This document shows, in pieces, positions 25,038 through 32,837 of a stretch of DNA of 64,000 nucleotides. The DNA is taken from the NCBI GenBank assembly GCA_934755305.1, contig CAKVLD010000007.1, positions 1 to 64,000 of the forward strand, read 5' to 3'. The DNA comes from an uncultured Clostridium sp. Its GTDB lineage: Bacteria > Bacillota > Clostridia > Clostridiales > Clostridiaceae. Under the pieces are notes generated by a model, which worked only from the letters and a program-made list of their open reading frames with translations, did not search any database and was not told the origin of the DNA. The translations under genes were made by a program, and so were the position numbers. The number at the start of each line of letters is the position of its first letter. Positions within the stretch are counted from its first letter, which is position 1.

Positions 25038-27545
25038 TTAATAATCAGCATCATGACATAGCAGTCCACAATGACTACATATAGGGAACTTATCTTTCTT
25101 TATTAATTTCTTTCTATATATTCTTGCCTTTTCTCCATTCCATATTTCAGAAAAACTTTTTTGAGTTAAATCACCAATATAATAATCACAAAAATCTTCA
25201 CAGAAACTTACCAAACCATTAGGATGAATTTCTACCCATATCCAAGGCACTGTACAGAACCTTTCTTTGTATAATGTCTCGATATCTTTATAATGTAATG
25301 CTATATCCTGCAATTTTTTCATTGGTGGATCAAAGTTAATTTGAAAATTGTAAGTATTATTTTGAACTTTTCTTATAATTTTTATTAGCTTATCTGTATC
25401 AATAGATGATAAATCCATCAAAAAACCTTTCCATGAAACTGCATCTATATTGAATTGTTTTTTAAACTCTAATGCCTGTCTTTTACCAATATCCTCAGTA
25501 GAATAAATTGGATGAGAAAAATTCACTGAATTTATACCCTCTAATGTGTTCATGTAATCCAAATATTCTTCAATATGCTCATAATTTTCAGGAAGTATAA
25601 CAGAATCGCATTCAATAATAGGATAAGTAAGATTATTATTTTTCTTAATCTCATTTATCATCCTAATTCCCTCAATACTATCTTCAAAGCAATTTTCTCT
25701 TCCTCTTATCTTATTATGGATTTCACTTTTTCCATCAATTGAAACTCTAATAAATTCAGTTCCAATATCACAAATTTCCTTTGCATATTTTTTTAATAAA
25801 GTTCCATTTGTAGTTGTTGTACAAAATATCTTTTTTTCCTTTATATATCTAATTAAATCAATGTAATTAGGATGTAATAAAGGTTCTCCTCCCCAAATAT
25901 AAAACATACCTGGTCTAAATTTTGCTGCATCATCCACAATTTTTTTCAACATACTAAAATCTAAAAATGCATTGACAAAGGATTTATCTTTATCTTTGAA
26001 ATTTCCATTTTCTCCCCATTGTCCACACATTTTACAATGAAGATTACACTTATGTGTTAAACGGAAACTTATAGCTCTTGGAGGTAAACTAAAACCATCC
26101 TCAACTTTTTCATAATTTTCTTCATAATCTATTCCATAATTTCTTATATCATCTTTAAATTCATTTTTATAAAGCCAATTATCATCTATTATATTTTCTT
26201 TTTCATCAAGCTTGTTTTTCAACTTACTAAGCCTTACCATCTGCATATATATTCCATTACAGTCTTCTAAAACTTTTAATAAAATATCCTTTTTTAAATT
26301 CTCTAACTTTGTTAATATTTTTTCTTCATATTTAGTTATTAAGTTTTTAATCTTTTCATTTTTACTTGTCAACTTCAATACGTTCATGTATTTATTTGCA
26401 TTTAGCACACAATTAAGTAATTTCTTTTTATTACAATAATAATATTTAAGATATATATCCGTTTTAATACTTTCTATTTTTGCATTTATTTTACTGTCAA
26501 AATCAAGAGTTTTATTAAAAAATATTATTTCAGTATTACTTTTACTAATACATATATCTTCAATATATCTTACAGCTTCAACTATCTTTTCGTTTATGTC
26601 ATCTGTTACATCTATTAAAACTATATAACTATATTTACATCCTTCATCCTTCAAATTACCATTACTAAATTTATTTATTAATGATAATTGATAATCTTCT
26701 GAAACAATAACTTTTGAATCATTATATCTATTGTAATCAACAATATCTCTTTCAACTTGTTTAACATTTAACCATTCAAATAACTCATCTGTTTGATATT
26801 TAAATGGAATATATTCACTTCCAGATGCTCTCCATCTAACAGTTGGATACTCTATACCAAATTGTTGATATGTAATAATTTCTTTTGCATGAACAAATTT
26901 AATTCCTGCTTTTTTTAGTTTATATAAAAAATCCGAATCTGATGTAGCATATATTGAGATATCCTCATCAAATCCTCCAATACTTTTTACAACTTCACTT
27001 GAAACTGAAAGATTTAAAACTTTATTATTCTCCCATGTAAAGATATCGTTATTCCATTTTTCATCATCAATAACCTTATAATTATATTTAGAAAGCACCT
27101 TTTTATTTTTGGTAACTATCAAATTCATTGCAAAGTTTTCTTTGTACTTACGAATATCTACTCTTCTATCAGCCAAGTACTCAATTTCACCATTAACACA
27201 TAACTTTGGATTTTCTTCATTATATACAACATGCTTACTGATAAAATCTTTTAGAAAAATCATGGAATCCTCACTGAATATCAATACTTCCCCTTTGGAC
27301 TCCTTAATTCCTATATTTCTACAATGAGCAATTTCCATATTCATCCTTTTATCTTTTAGTTTCTTTATATATTTAATATCTAAATCTGAACATTCATTTT
27401 TTATATATAATTCTCTTTTCAAATTATAATTACCATCTATAATTATAACTTCGAAATTCTTATAATCTTGATACTTTAATGATTCAATGCAATTAATAAA
27501 TTGATTATTATCTCTATTTGCATATATAATTAAACTTACAAACAC
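25038..27545 (-). CDS. Fusion of GT2 glycosyltransferase and radical SAM/SPASM enzyme
   Basis: An 835-residue two-part protein. Residues 1-250 are a GT2-like domain (MFVSLIIYANRDNNQFINCI, IIIDGN, then GGFDEDISIYATSDSDF), although its metal-binding DxD is altered to SEDS at 91-94. A mostly helical linker covers about 250-490. Residues 492-835 are a radical SAM domain with CNLHCKMC (500, 504, 507), WGGEPLLHP and TTTNGT, and a SPASM-like tail with FCTVPWIWVE, SFCEDFCDYYIGDLT, FSEIWNGEK and CSHCGLLC. The start is GTG at 27545 behind AAGGAGTATAGAC. I know of no common family with this domain order. The glycosyltransferase half may be a catalytic enzyme or a binding module. Confidence 0.87.
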   Translation of the reverse strand: MFVSLIIYANRDNNQFINCIESLKYQDYKNFEVIIIDGNYNLKRELYIKNECSDLDIKYIKKLKDKRMNMEIAHCRNIGIKESKGEVLIFSEDSMIFLKDFISKHVVYNEENPKLCVNGEIEYLADRRVDIRKYKENFAMNLIVTKNKKVLSKYNYKVIDDEKWNNDIFTWENNKVLNLSVSSEVVKSIGGFDEDISIYATSDSDFLYKLKKAGIKFVHAKEIITYQQFGIEYPTVRWRASGSEYIPFKYQTDELFEWLNVKQVERDIVDYNRYNDSKVIVSEDYQLSLINKFSNGNLKDEGCKYSYIVLIDVTDDINEKIVEAVRYIEDICISKSNTEIIFFNKTLDFDSKINAKIESIKTDIYLKYYYCNKKKLLNCVLNANKYMNVLKLTSKNEKIKNLITKYEEKILTKLENLKKDILLKVLEDCNGIYMQMVRLSKLKNKLDEKENIIDDNWLYKNEFKDDIRNYGIDYEENYEKVEDGFSLPPRAISFRLTHKCNLHCKMCGQWGENGNFKDKDKSFVNAFLDFSMLKKIVDDAAKFRPGMFYIWGGEPLLHPNYIDLIRYIKEKKIFCTTTTNGTLLKKYAKEICDIGTEFIRVSIDGKSEIHNKIRGRENCFEDSIEGIRMINEIKKNNNLTYPIIECDSVILPENYEHIEEYLDYMNTLEGINSVNFSHPIYSTEDIGKRQALEFKKQFNIDAVSWKGFLMDLSSIDTDKLIKIIRKVQNNTYNFQINFDPPMKKLQDIALHYKDIETLYKERFCTVPWIWVEIHPNGLVSFCEDFCDYYIGDLTQKSFSEIWNGEKARIYRKKLIKKDKFPICSHCGLLCHDADY

Positions 27546-27602
27546 GTCTATACTCCTTCTTAAAATTAATAATTAAAATACTTTTTCAATAAATTTTCCT
27601 AT

Positions 27603-28967
27603 TTATAATTCCCTAAAAATTATTTTTACATATTCATCCCCAATAACAGCATTCGTATTAATAAATTTAATAAATTTGGCTAAAGATTTTTTGTAAACAT
27701 ACTTTTCATACTTATCTTTTAATTCTTCAAACTCATACATATTACTTTGATTAAGAAAATTAATAAAGTTTTTTTCAATATCATTAAATTCTTCACTATG
27801 ATTTCTTAGCTTTTTAAAATTAATTCCATCTTCTAAATTTTGAATAAATTCTTTTCCCCAATTTACATTAAATAACCTTAAGTCGTATTTAGTATCTAGA
27901 TTTTGAATTTGCTTTTCTACTTGGATATCTGATATACTATTTATAATGATAACTTCAAATACATTTTCTTCAGTATATTGCTCATCCAATTTTTTTATTA
28001 TATTAATAGTATCATCTAAATCACTTTTAGTAATATGAATAGCAAATGTAACTTTAGGTAATAAGTATTCTGCATCTTTCTCTTTTTTTAAGAACTTATA
28101 CATCTTTTTCTTATAATTATGTGTAATATTTTTCCCTTTAGAGATTAATTCTAATTCACTTCTTTGTATGTCAACTACCTTTTTTAATAAAGAATCTTTT
28201 GGATTTTTATAAATCAAATGTTTATAACCTTCCTTTATACTATCAACCTTTTCATTTTTTTCTTCTGTCTTATGATATTGATGTAATCCATAAGAACTAG
28301 CTGAAAAAAACATTTTCACTCCGTTTTTATATAAAGAATAGCCAAAATCTATGTCTTCAATTGACCATCTTTGATGCCATTCATCAAAATCTCCATACTT
28401 TTCAATACAAAATTTAGTAGTTGAAATATTACCACTATGACAAATCATCCATGGTATTGGATGATTACTTAAATTCTCATTGGCATATAATAAATCAGAT
28501 TCTAAAGGATCTATATAATCAAATAATCTTTCTTTTTCTGATTCTAAATTTTCTAAATTAATTTGATGATTCTTATTATCTTTTAAATATATTACACTAC
28601 CAATTACACATTTCCTGTCCCTTTCATCATCATAATATAAGACATGATTTTTTATAAAATCTTTTCCTACTACAATATCACTATCAATAAAAACTAAAAT
28701 TTCTCCGTCTGCTTCTTTGATTCCTATATTTCTTAATTTTGCAGCTTCGAAATTATTTATTTTTTCTACATTTTTATATTTAATATTCAAATTATTAGAC
28801 TTATTTAATACCCATTCTCTAGTTCCATCAGTAGAACCATTATCTACAACAATAATTTGCGTTAGCTCCTTTGGATAACTTTGGTTTTCTAATGAAGATA
28901 TACAATTTTTCAAGTAATTAAGCCTATTTAATGTTGGAATAACTATACTTACACTAAACTTATTCAT
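27603..28967 (-). CDS. Family 2 glycosyltransferase
   Basis: A 454-residue protein with a GT-A fold in its N-terminal 250 residues: SVSIVIPTLNRLNYL at the start, VVDNGSTDGT, the metal-binding IDSD at residues 94-97, and the acceptor-site EDIDFGYSLY. The C-terminal 200 residues hold another strand pattern (VTFAIHITKSDLDDTINII, then FEVIIINSISD), possibly a second, degenerate glycosyltransferase-like domain. It lies between the precursor peptide and the GT-radical SAM fusion whose N-terminal part it resembles, so the fusion may descend from it. It probably transfers a sugar to the peptide or to another sugar. Confidence 0.87.
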   Translation of the reverse strand: MNKFSVSIVIPTLNRLNYLKNCISSLENQSYPKELTQIIVVDNGSTDGTREWVLNKSNNLNIKYKNVEKINNFEAAKLRNIGIKEADGEILVFIDSDIVVGKDFIKNHVLYYDDERDRKCVIGSVIYLKDNKNHQINLENLESEKERLFDYIDPLESDLLYANENLSNHPIPWMICHSGNISTTKFCIEKYGDFDEWHQRWSIEDIDFGYSLYKNGVKMFFSASSYGLHQYHKTEEKNEKVDSIKEGYKHLIYKNPKDSLLKKVVDIQRSELELISKGKNITHNYKKKMYKFLKKEKDAEYLLPKVTFAIHITKSDLDDTINIIKKLDEQYTEENVFEVIIINSISDIQVEKQIQNLDTKYDLRLFNVNWGKEFIQNLEDGINFKKLRNHSEEFNDIEKNFINFLNQSNMYEFEELKDKYEKYVYKKSLAKFIKFINTNAVIGDEYVKIIFREL

Positions 28968-29070
28968 ATTTATCTCCCTAATTTTGCTTTATATAAAATT
29001 AATAAACTATTACTTTTTTTATTTAAGGGGTATTTTAACTTCATACTATTAGTTCTTAAATTGTTTTAAT

Positions 29071-29102
29071 AATATATAACTTATAATTATATGCTATATA
29101 TT
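29071..29102 (-). other. Hairpin overlapping the stop codon of the precursor gene
   Basis: AATATATAGC pairs with GTTATATATT around a 12-nt loop; the stem begins in the TAA of the peptide gene. No U tract follows on the minus strand. Such stem-loops after a small precursor gene often protect its mRNA from decay and lower expression of the enzymes behind it; that role is inferred here. Confidence 0.45.
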
Positions 29103-29301
29103 AAAGCACGCATGATCCCCACATTGCTAAAGAAGACAATGCATTTCTTTCATCTATTTCTGATGAAATCATATCAAATTTTGTATTCTTTAATACGTTA
29201 TATTCTTCTTCACTTAAATTGTAGGTTTTATAATTTTTTAAAACCTCTTCTCTGAATTCATTGTTCATAATACTTTTTACTATAATATCTTCAAATGCCA
29301 T
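29101..29301 (-). CDS. Candidate RiPP precursor peptide with NHLP/Os1348-like leader
   Basis: A 66-residue peptide with a strong AAAGGGAGAGATAATT site. Its first ~45 residues read like the leaders of the nitrile-hydratase-like/Nif11 clan: MAFEDIIVKSIMNNEFREEV, a KNYKTYNLSEEEYNVLKNT turn-helix, then an acidic spacer. The last residues, ERNALSSLAMWGSCVL, differ in character: small, hydrophobic, with three serines, one Trp and one Cys, and no charge after Arg52. That is a typical core. No double-glycine cleavage site is visible and no protease gene is nearby except the U32-like proteins. It lies between the U32 pair and the glycosyltransferase, in the middle of the cluster. The RiPP role is inferred from leader, core and neighbours. 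Confidence 0.72.
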   Translation of the reverse strand: MAFEDIIVKSIMNNEFREEVLKNYKTYNLSEEEYNVLKNTKFDMISSEIDERNALSSLAMWGSCVL

Positions 29302-29366
29302 AATTATCTCTCCCTTTATATTTTTTATAATAGTATAAATTCCGTCCTAAATACCCCCTAAAAATA

Positions 29367-30293
29367 CTACATTGGCACTGTAGGTTCGTATATTATTCTA
29401 TTAATTCTTTTATTTTCTACAACATCATCAATTACTTCATTTAAATAAAAAATTGTATTACCTTTTCTTATTAGATTTATTCTTCCAACTTCATCTGCTG
29501 GAAGTTGATCTGGGATAGCACTAATATTTTTATGCATTAATTGAGTAAGTTCCTTACATTCTCTTCTACATGGAGTAGTAACTTTAAACTTATCTTTTAC
29601 TTCATTATGTATACCAGCAAACTGACATATCTTACCATTAGTTACAAAACCAAAAGGTAAATAAACAGATATATCAAAATCATTAATATCATCTAAGTAC
29701 AAGCCCTGCTGTACATTATCAATTTCAATACGAGAAACTTGATTTTCTTTCAAAAACTTTTGATAAGAATGTTCTGATGCAGAAGGACTTCTTAGCATTT
29801 TCAAACCCTCTCCATTAAACAATTTAATAAAATCTTTTTGTCCTACACGGGGATCTCTCTTCATCTTATCCATAACTCTTCCAAATACAACTTTTATACT
29901 TTTTTTATTTTTCAATAAGTTAAGTACCCCCCAATCATTAACTACAACTTCATCAAAATATTCATCCTGTTCAAATTTATCTAGAATTTTCTTAATTTTA
30001 TCTACTCCACTATTACTACAATACGATGTTAATAAAGTAAGCTTTAAATTCTTTTCCCTACACACAGCTAATATTTTTTCCATCTCGTCAATAGTTGGAA
30101 TACGTCTTTCACAGAATTCATTTCCGAAATAAACTCTTGTCAATGGAATATCTTTTATTTTCTTTTGTATAATTTCGAAAGCTTTATTTAACCATAAAGT
30201 TAAATGATTTTTAGCTTCATATTTATAATTATCGTACTCATCAATAAGATTTATTTTTTCTATATTTGATATTAAGATTGCTAATTCCTTCAT
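29367..30293 (-). CDS. U32 family protein, UbiV-like
   Basis: A 308-residue protein with the U32/TIM-barrel character of UbiV. The segment VYFGNEFCERRIPTIDEMEK (residues 54-73) parallels the UbiV motif around its first cluster cysteine, and the later part has ISVYLPFGFVTNGKIC and FKVTTPCRREC. Four cysteines, in NEFCER, GKICQF and PCRREC, could hold one [4Fe-4S] cluster. UbiU and UbiV act as a pair to hydroxylate ubiquinone precursors without oxygen. Here the gene follows the UbiU-like gene by 16 nt and precedes the precursor peptide. The similarity is by eye and moderate. Confidence 0.7.
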   Translation of the reverse strand: MKELAILISNIEKINLIDEYDNYKYEAKNHLTLWLNKAFEIIQKKIKDIPLTRVYFGNEFCERRIPTIDEMEKILAVCREKNLKLTLLTSYCSNSGVDKIKKILDKFEQDEYFDEVVVNDWGVLNLLKNKKSIKVVFGRVMDKMKRDPRVGQKDFIKLFNGEGLKMLRSPSASEHSYQKFLKENQVSRIEIDNVQQGLYLDDINDFDISVYLPFGFVTNGKICQFAGIHNEVKDKFKVTTPCRRECKELTQLMHKNISAIPDQLPADEVGRINLIRKGNTIFYLNEVIDDVVENKRINRIIYEPTVPM

Positions 30294-30309
30294 TTATCTT
30301 TTCCCCCAA

Positions 30310-31341
30310 CTAATCTAATTTCTTCGCTTCTGGATAATAGCATCTATATCCATCATCACACAACTCTGGATATGGCTGTACCTCTTTTTTCATATATGAC
30401 ATTATGTCTGTTCTGTTACTACCCCCTTCAGCCATCTTTATTGCTTTTTTCAAAATAGATATATTTTTAATTTTTTGACACTCATCAATGCCTCTTCCTG
30501 CTATCTTTATTGAACTTATATTTGTATTCTCCATAATATACGGAAGTGCACATACACCGCATCCATTATTTCTCCAACCATTTTCATATCTATCAGTATT
30601 TATATAAGGAGTTGTATATCGTTGATAATCTGCTTCGTTTTTTCTAAACATTTGTTGACTTTCTTGCTCAACTTCTTCAAAGTTTTCATCATAATATCTA
30701 GTAATCCACTTTTCGCTACAAAAGCTTCCGCAGCTGTGTAGTATATTGCAGTTTCCATCATCATAAACACATTTTCCTTCCAAAAGAAAACACTCATATT
30801 CCATATCTGGAACTTCTTTTGTTATTCTTGCTATGTCTTTAAGATCAACGTGTCTAGGAAATACAATCCTATCTACTCCAACTTCCTTTAGAAATTTCAC
30901 CCCTTCAACTGATGAAACTTGATTACAAGTGCTTAGCATCACTTTAATGTTAAACTTTTCTTTAATTTTTCTTATAAGTCCTATATCACTTACTATTAAT
31001 CCATCAACTTTATATTCAACCAAACTTGCAATATAATTGATTATAAATTCATATGTATTTTGTGGATATGATGGTGCATTTACAGTAACAAAGACTTTCA
31101 TTCCTAATGAATGTGCATTTTTAACTATAGCTATCATATCTTCTTCAAGAGTAATATTTGCAAAACCTATTTCTCTTCTATTTAAAGATAACTGCAAATC
31201 TTTGTTTGTCCAATTTTTAACTTTATTGTTATATGTTTTCTTCCAGTTTGAAGGAACATATCCACAATATATTTCATCGACTCCAAGAACAGAATATAAT
31301 TTAACTTCGCTTACATTATCTATAGGTGCTAATATATTCAT
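30310..31341 (-). CDS. U32 family protein, UbiU-like
   Basis: A 343-residue U32 protein. It opens ILAPIDNVSEVKLYSVLGVD, the start of U32 barrels, followed by VDEIYCGY, VTVNAP, VDGLIVSDIGLI and LSTCNQVSS. A cysteine-rich segment at residues 184-208 (C184, C191, C198, C204, C208) is followed by NNGCGVCALPY near 260. U32 proteins were first called peptidases, but well studied members (UbiU/UbiV, TrhP, RlhA) are iron-sulfur proteins that hydroxylate their substrates without oxygen. It overlaps the previous gene by 4 nt (ATGA) and has a GGAGG site. With the neighbouring UbiV-like protein it could hydroxylate the peptide or a sugar in this cluster; this is inference. Confidence 0.8.
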   Translation of the reverse strand: MNILAPIDNVSEVKLYSVLGVDEIYCGYVPSNWKKTYNNKVKNWTNKDLQLSLNRREIGFANITLEEDMIAIVKNAHSLGMKVFVTVNAPSYPQNTYEFIINYIASLVEYKVDGLIVSDIGLIRKIKEKFNIKVMLSTCNQVSSVEGVKFLKEVGVDRIVFPRHVDLKDIARITKEVPDMEYECFLLEGKCVYDDGNCNILHSCGSFCSEKWITRYYDENFEEVEQESQQMFRKNEADYQRYTTPYINTDRYENGWRNNGCGVCALPYIMENTNISSIKIAGRGIDECQKIKNISILKKAIKMAEGGSNRTDIMSYMKKEVQPYPELCDDGYRCYYPEAKKLD

Positions 31342-31931
31342 TTTATTTCCTCCATTTCATCTAATTGTATATAAAATTCTTCTTCCCTTTCCAATGACAA
31401 TTTATATAACCATTCTTTCCAATAATATTCATTCTCTGTAATCTTCTCTTGTTCCTGAAAATCTATTTTTTCTTTCTCATTAAAATACCAATTGTTACTA
31501 TCAAAATCTATAGTACAAAATTCATATCCTCTATTTTTATCATTACAATTAACTGAATTACACTTTGAATAAGGACAATTTCTCAAAGAAAAATATACGA
31601 TATTATTGCCTTCTTTTAATTCTTTATATAAATCCATATCATAATCATCAATAATATACTTTGTTATATTATTACTTTTTAATATATTCAATATTTCTCT
31701 ATTTAAATTAATTCTTGTACAATCAAAAATAATGTTTCTACAATCTTTATCTAATACATCAACTAAATTTTCAACTATTGTCTCCCCATCATATTTTCCA
31801 TAACATATAGCCTCTTCGCTTGTACTAAGCTTTTTAGTATTATAAATTTTTGTAACCGGTAATTTTTGATTTTTCAAATCTCTATGACAATTTATATTAA
31901 AAAAATCTTGCGAGTTTATAATTTTTTTCAT
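31338..31931 (-). CDS. Protein of unknown function, first gene of the cluster
   Basis: A 197-residue soluble protein that I do not recognise. The start is taken at 31931 (MKKIINSQDFF) because GGAGG lies five bases upstream; a reading from 31943 would include that site. The C-terminal half has a compact cysteine group, NCPYSKCNSVNCND and YEFCTI, able to bind zinc or an iron-sulfur cluster. The first half looks alpha/beta (RNIIFDCTRINLNREIL, KYIIDDYDMDLYKEL). Translation is coupled to the UbiU-like gene, so it may work with the U32 pair. The 31932-32411 stretch upstream must hold the cluster promoter, but I see only a TATAAT-like box near 32005 and no clear -35. Confidence 0.6.
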   Translation of the reverse strand: MKKIINSQDFFNINCHRDLKNQKLPVTKIYNTKKLSTSEEAICYGKYDGETIVENLVDVLDKDCRNIIFDCTRINLNREILNILKSNNITKYIIDDYDMDLYKELKEGNNIVYFSLRNCPYSKCNSVNCNDKNRGYEFCTIDFDSNNWYFNEKEKIDFQEQEKITENEYYWKEWLYKLSLEREEEFYIQLDEMEEIK

Positions 31932-32411
31932 TCCATCCTCCATAATATTCTAAATATGAAACATTCTTTTATTTTTTCCTTTTTGTTATATTTATTTATA
32001 TTATAAACCTATTTTTCCAATAAATAAACTATTTTTTTTGAAATTAATATAATATACTCCATATATTAACAACATAAGACATCTTTTATTGTAATAATAA
32101 CTTTATTGTAAAGAATTCAAAAATTACTTGATATCCGTAAATCTTAATAATAGATACGTTCTTAAAAGCCTTGTTTCAAATAAACACCAATCTAAAACTA
32201 TGAAAAATATTAACGTAAGAATATCCCATTAATCCTACACAAAATTAAGAAAAAGATATTCCAAAGAGAAGTTACTATTAAAAATATTTTTAAAAGTAAA
32301 AAACTCCATACATATTTCTATATTGTTTTCCTTAAAATCTTTATTCTTTTTATTTCTAAACTTAGATATTTATAAAAAATAATTTATACCATATCAGTAA
32401 GCATTTAATCT

Positions 32412-32505
32412 TTATCTTTAGAAATTAAGATATCTTCATTTCCTTTTCACCAAATCCCTTCTTAAAAATGAAGTCATTAAATGGGCTTACTCGCCTCTTG
32501 TACAT
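32412..32505 (-). pseudogene. 5' remnant of an Rpn-family nuclease/transposase-like gene
   Basis: Behind a strong GAGGAGGA site an ATG at 32505 opens MYKRRVSPFNDFIFKK, then GFGEKE, closely matching the start of Rpn/PD-(D/E)XK recombination-promoting proteins (SPxNDxxFKKLFG). After a one-base shift it continues NEDILIS, also as expected, and then ends. The catalytic part, about 250 residues, is absent. It marks old mobile-element activity next to the cluster. Confidence 0.65.
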
Positions 32506-32542
32506 TCCTCCTCTTTATTTTTATTTTTGGTTAAAGTATCAA

Positions 32543-32570
32543 CCTTACCTCTTATAAAAAGAAGGTAAGG
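32543..32570 (+). promoter_or_regulatory. Hairpin sequestering the toxin ribosome binding site
   Basis: CCTTACCT (32543-32550) pairs perfectly with AGGTAAGG (32563-32570), which contains the Shine-Dalgarno sequence of the toxin gene, eight bases before the ATG. Such structures keep full-length type I toxin mRNAs untranslated until processed. Confidence 0.7.
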
Positions 32571-32578
32571 TGATACCT

Positions 32579-32680
32579 ATGAGTAACGATACATTAATGT
32601 TACTATTTCAGGTAGGATCATTTTTACTAGCACTTTTAACATTCATAGTGTTACTTATTAATAAAATGTCAAAAAAATAG
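32579..32680 (+). CDS. TxpA/BsrG-like type I toxin (putative holin-like toxin)
   Basis: A 33-residue peptide starting MSNDTLMLLFQVGSFLLALL and ending in a basic NKMSKK. It has a short polar N-terminus and a single membrane span (residues 7-28) with the FLLALLTFIVLL pattern shared by the holin-like toxin family of Firmicutes (TxpA, BsrG, BsrE). These peptides damage or depolarise the membrane when their antisense RNA is lost. The gene has a sequestered ribosome binding site and an overlapping minus-strand terminator that fits an antisense antitoxin. It is unrelated to the nearby operons and faces the opposite direction. Confidence 0.8.
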   Translation: MSNDTLMLLFQVGSFLLALLTFIVLLINKMSKK

Positions 32681-32765
32681 TAGCCCCGACTCGCAATTGG
32701 ATGCTACTACTTCTTACTATATAAAACTTATAGTGATACCAGTTGCCTAAGCAACTAACATTGTA
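32671..32765 (-). ncRNA. Probable antisense RNA antitoxin and its terminator
   Basis: On the minus strand TAGTAGC (32709-32703) pairs with GCTACTA (32684-32678) and is followed by TTTTTTT (32677-32671), a good intrinsic terminator that lies over the 3' end of the toxin gene. An RNA ending here and starting near 32765 would be complementary to the toxin mRNA tail. The toxin mRNA shows GTGATACC both at the ribosome binding site (32570-32577) and in the tail (32731-32738), so the same antisense RNA could also pair near the start codon. The 5' end and promoter are not determined; A+T-rich promoter-like sequence lies at 32765-32790. Confidence 0.5.
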
Positions 32766-32837
32766 TACTATATTATATCAAATTTTTATAAAAAATAAAC
32801 ATATATAATTTTCAAATACTTATCATTTCTTACAAAC

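Noticed and set aside
29367..31341. U32 proteins as leader peptidases of the cluster
   Set aside because: The U32 peptidase label is historical. The cysteine pattern fits iron-sulfur hydroxylation partners better; a protease role cannot be fully excluded.
32579..32680. Holin-like peptide as sign of a prophage
   Set aside because: No phage genes lie near; length and antisense layout fit a type I toxin.
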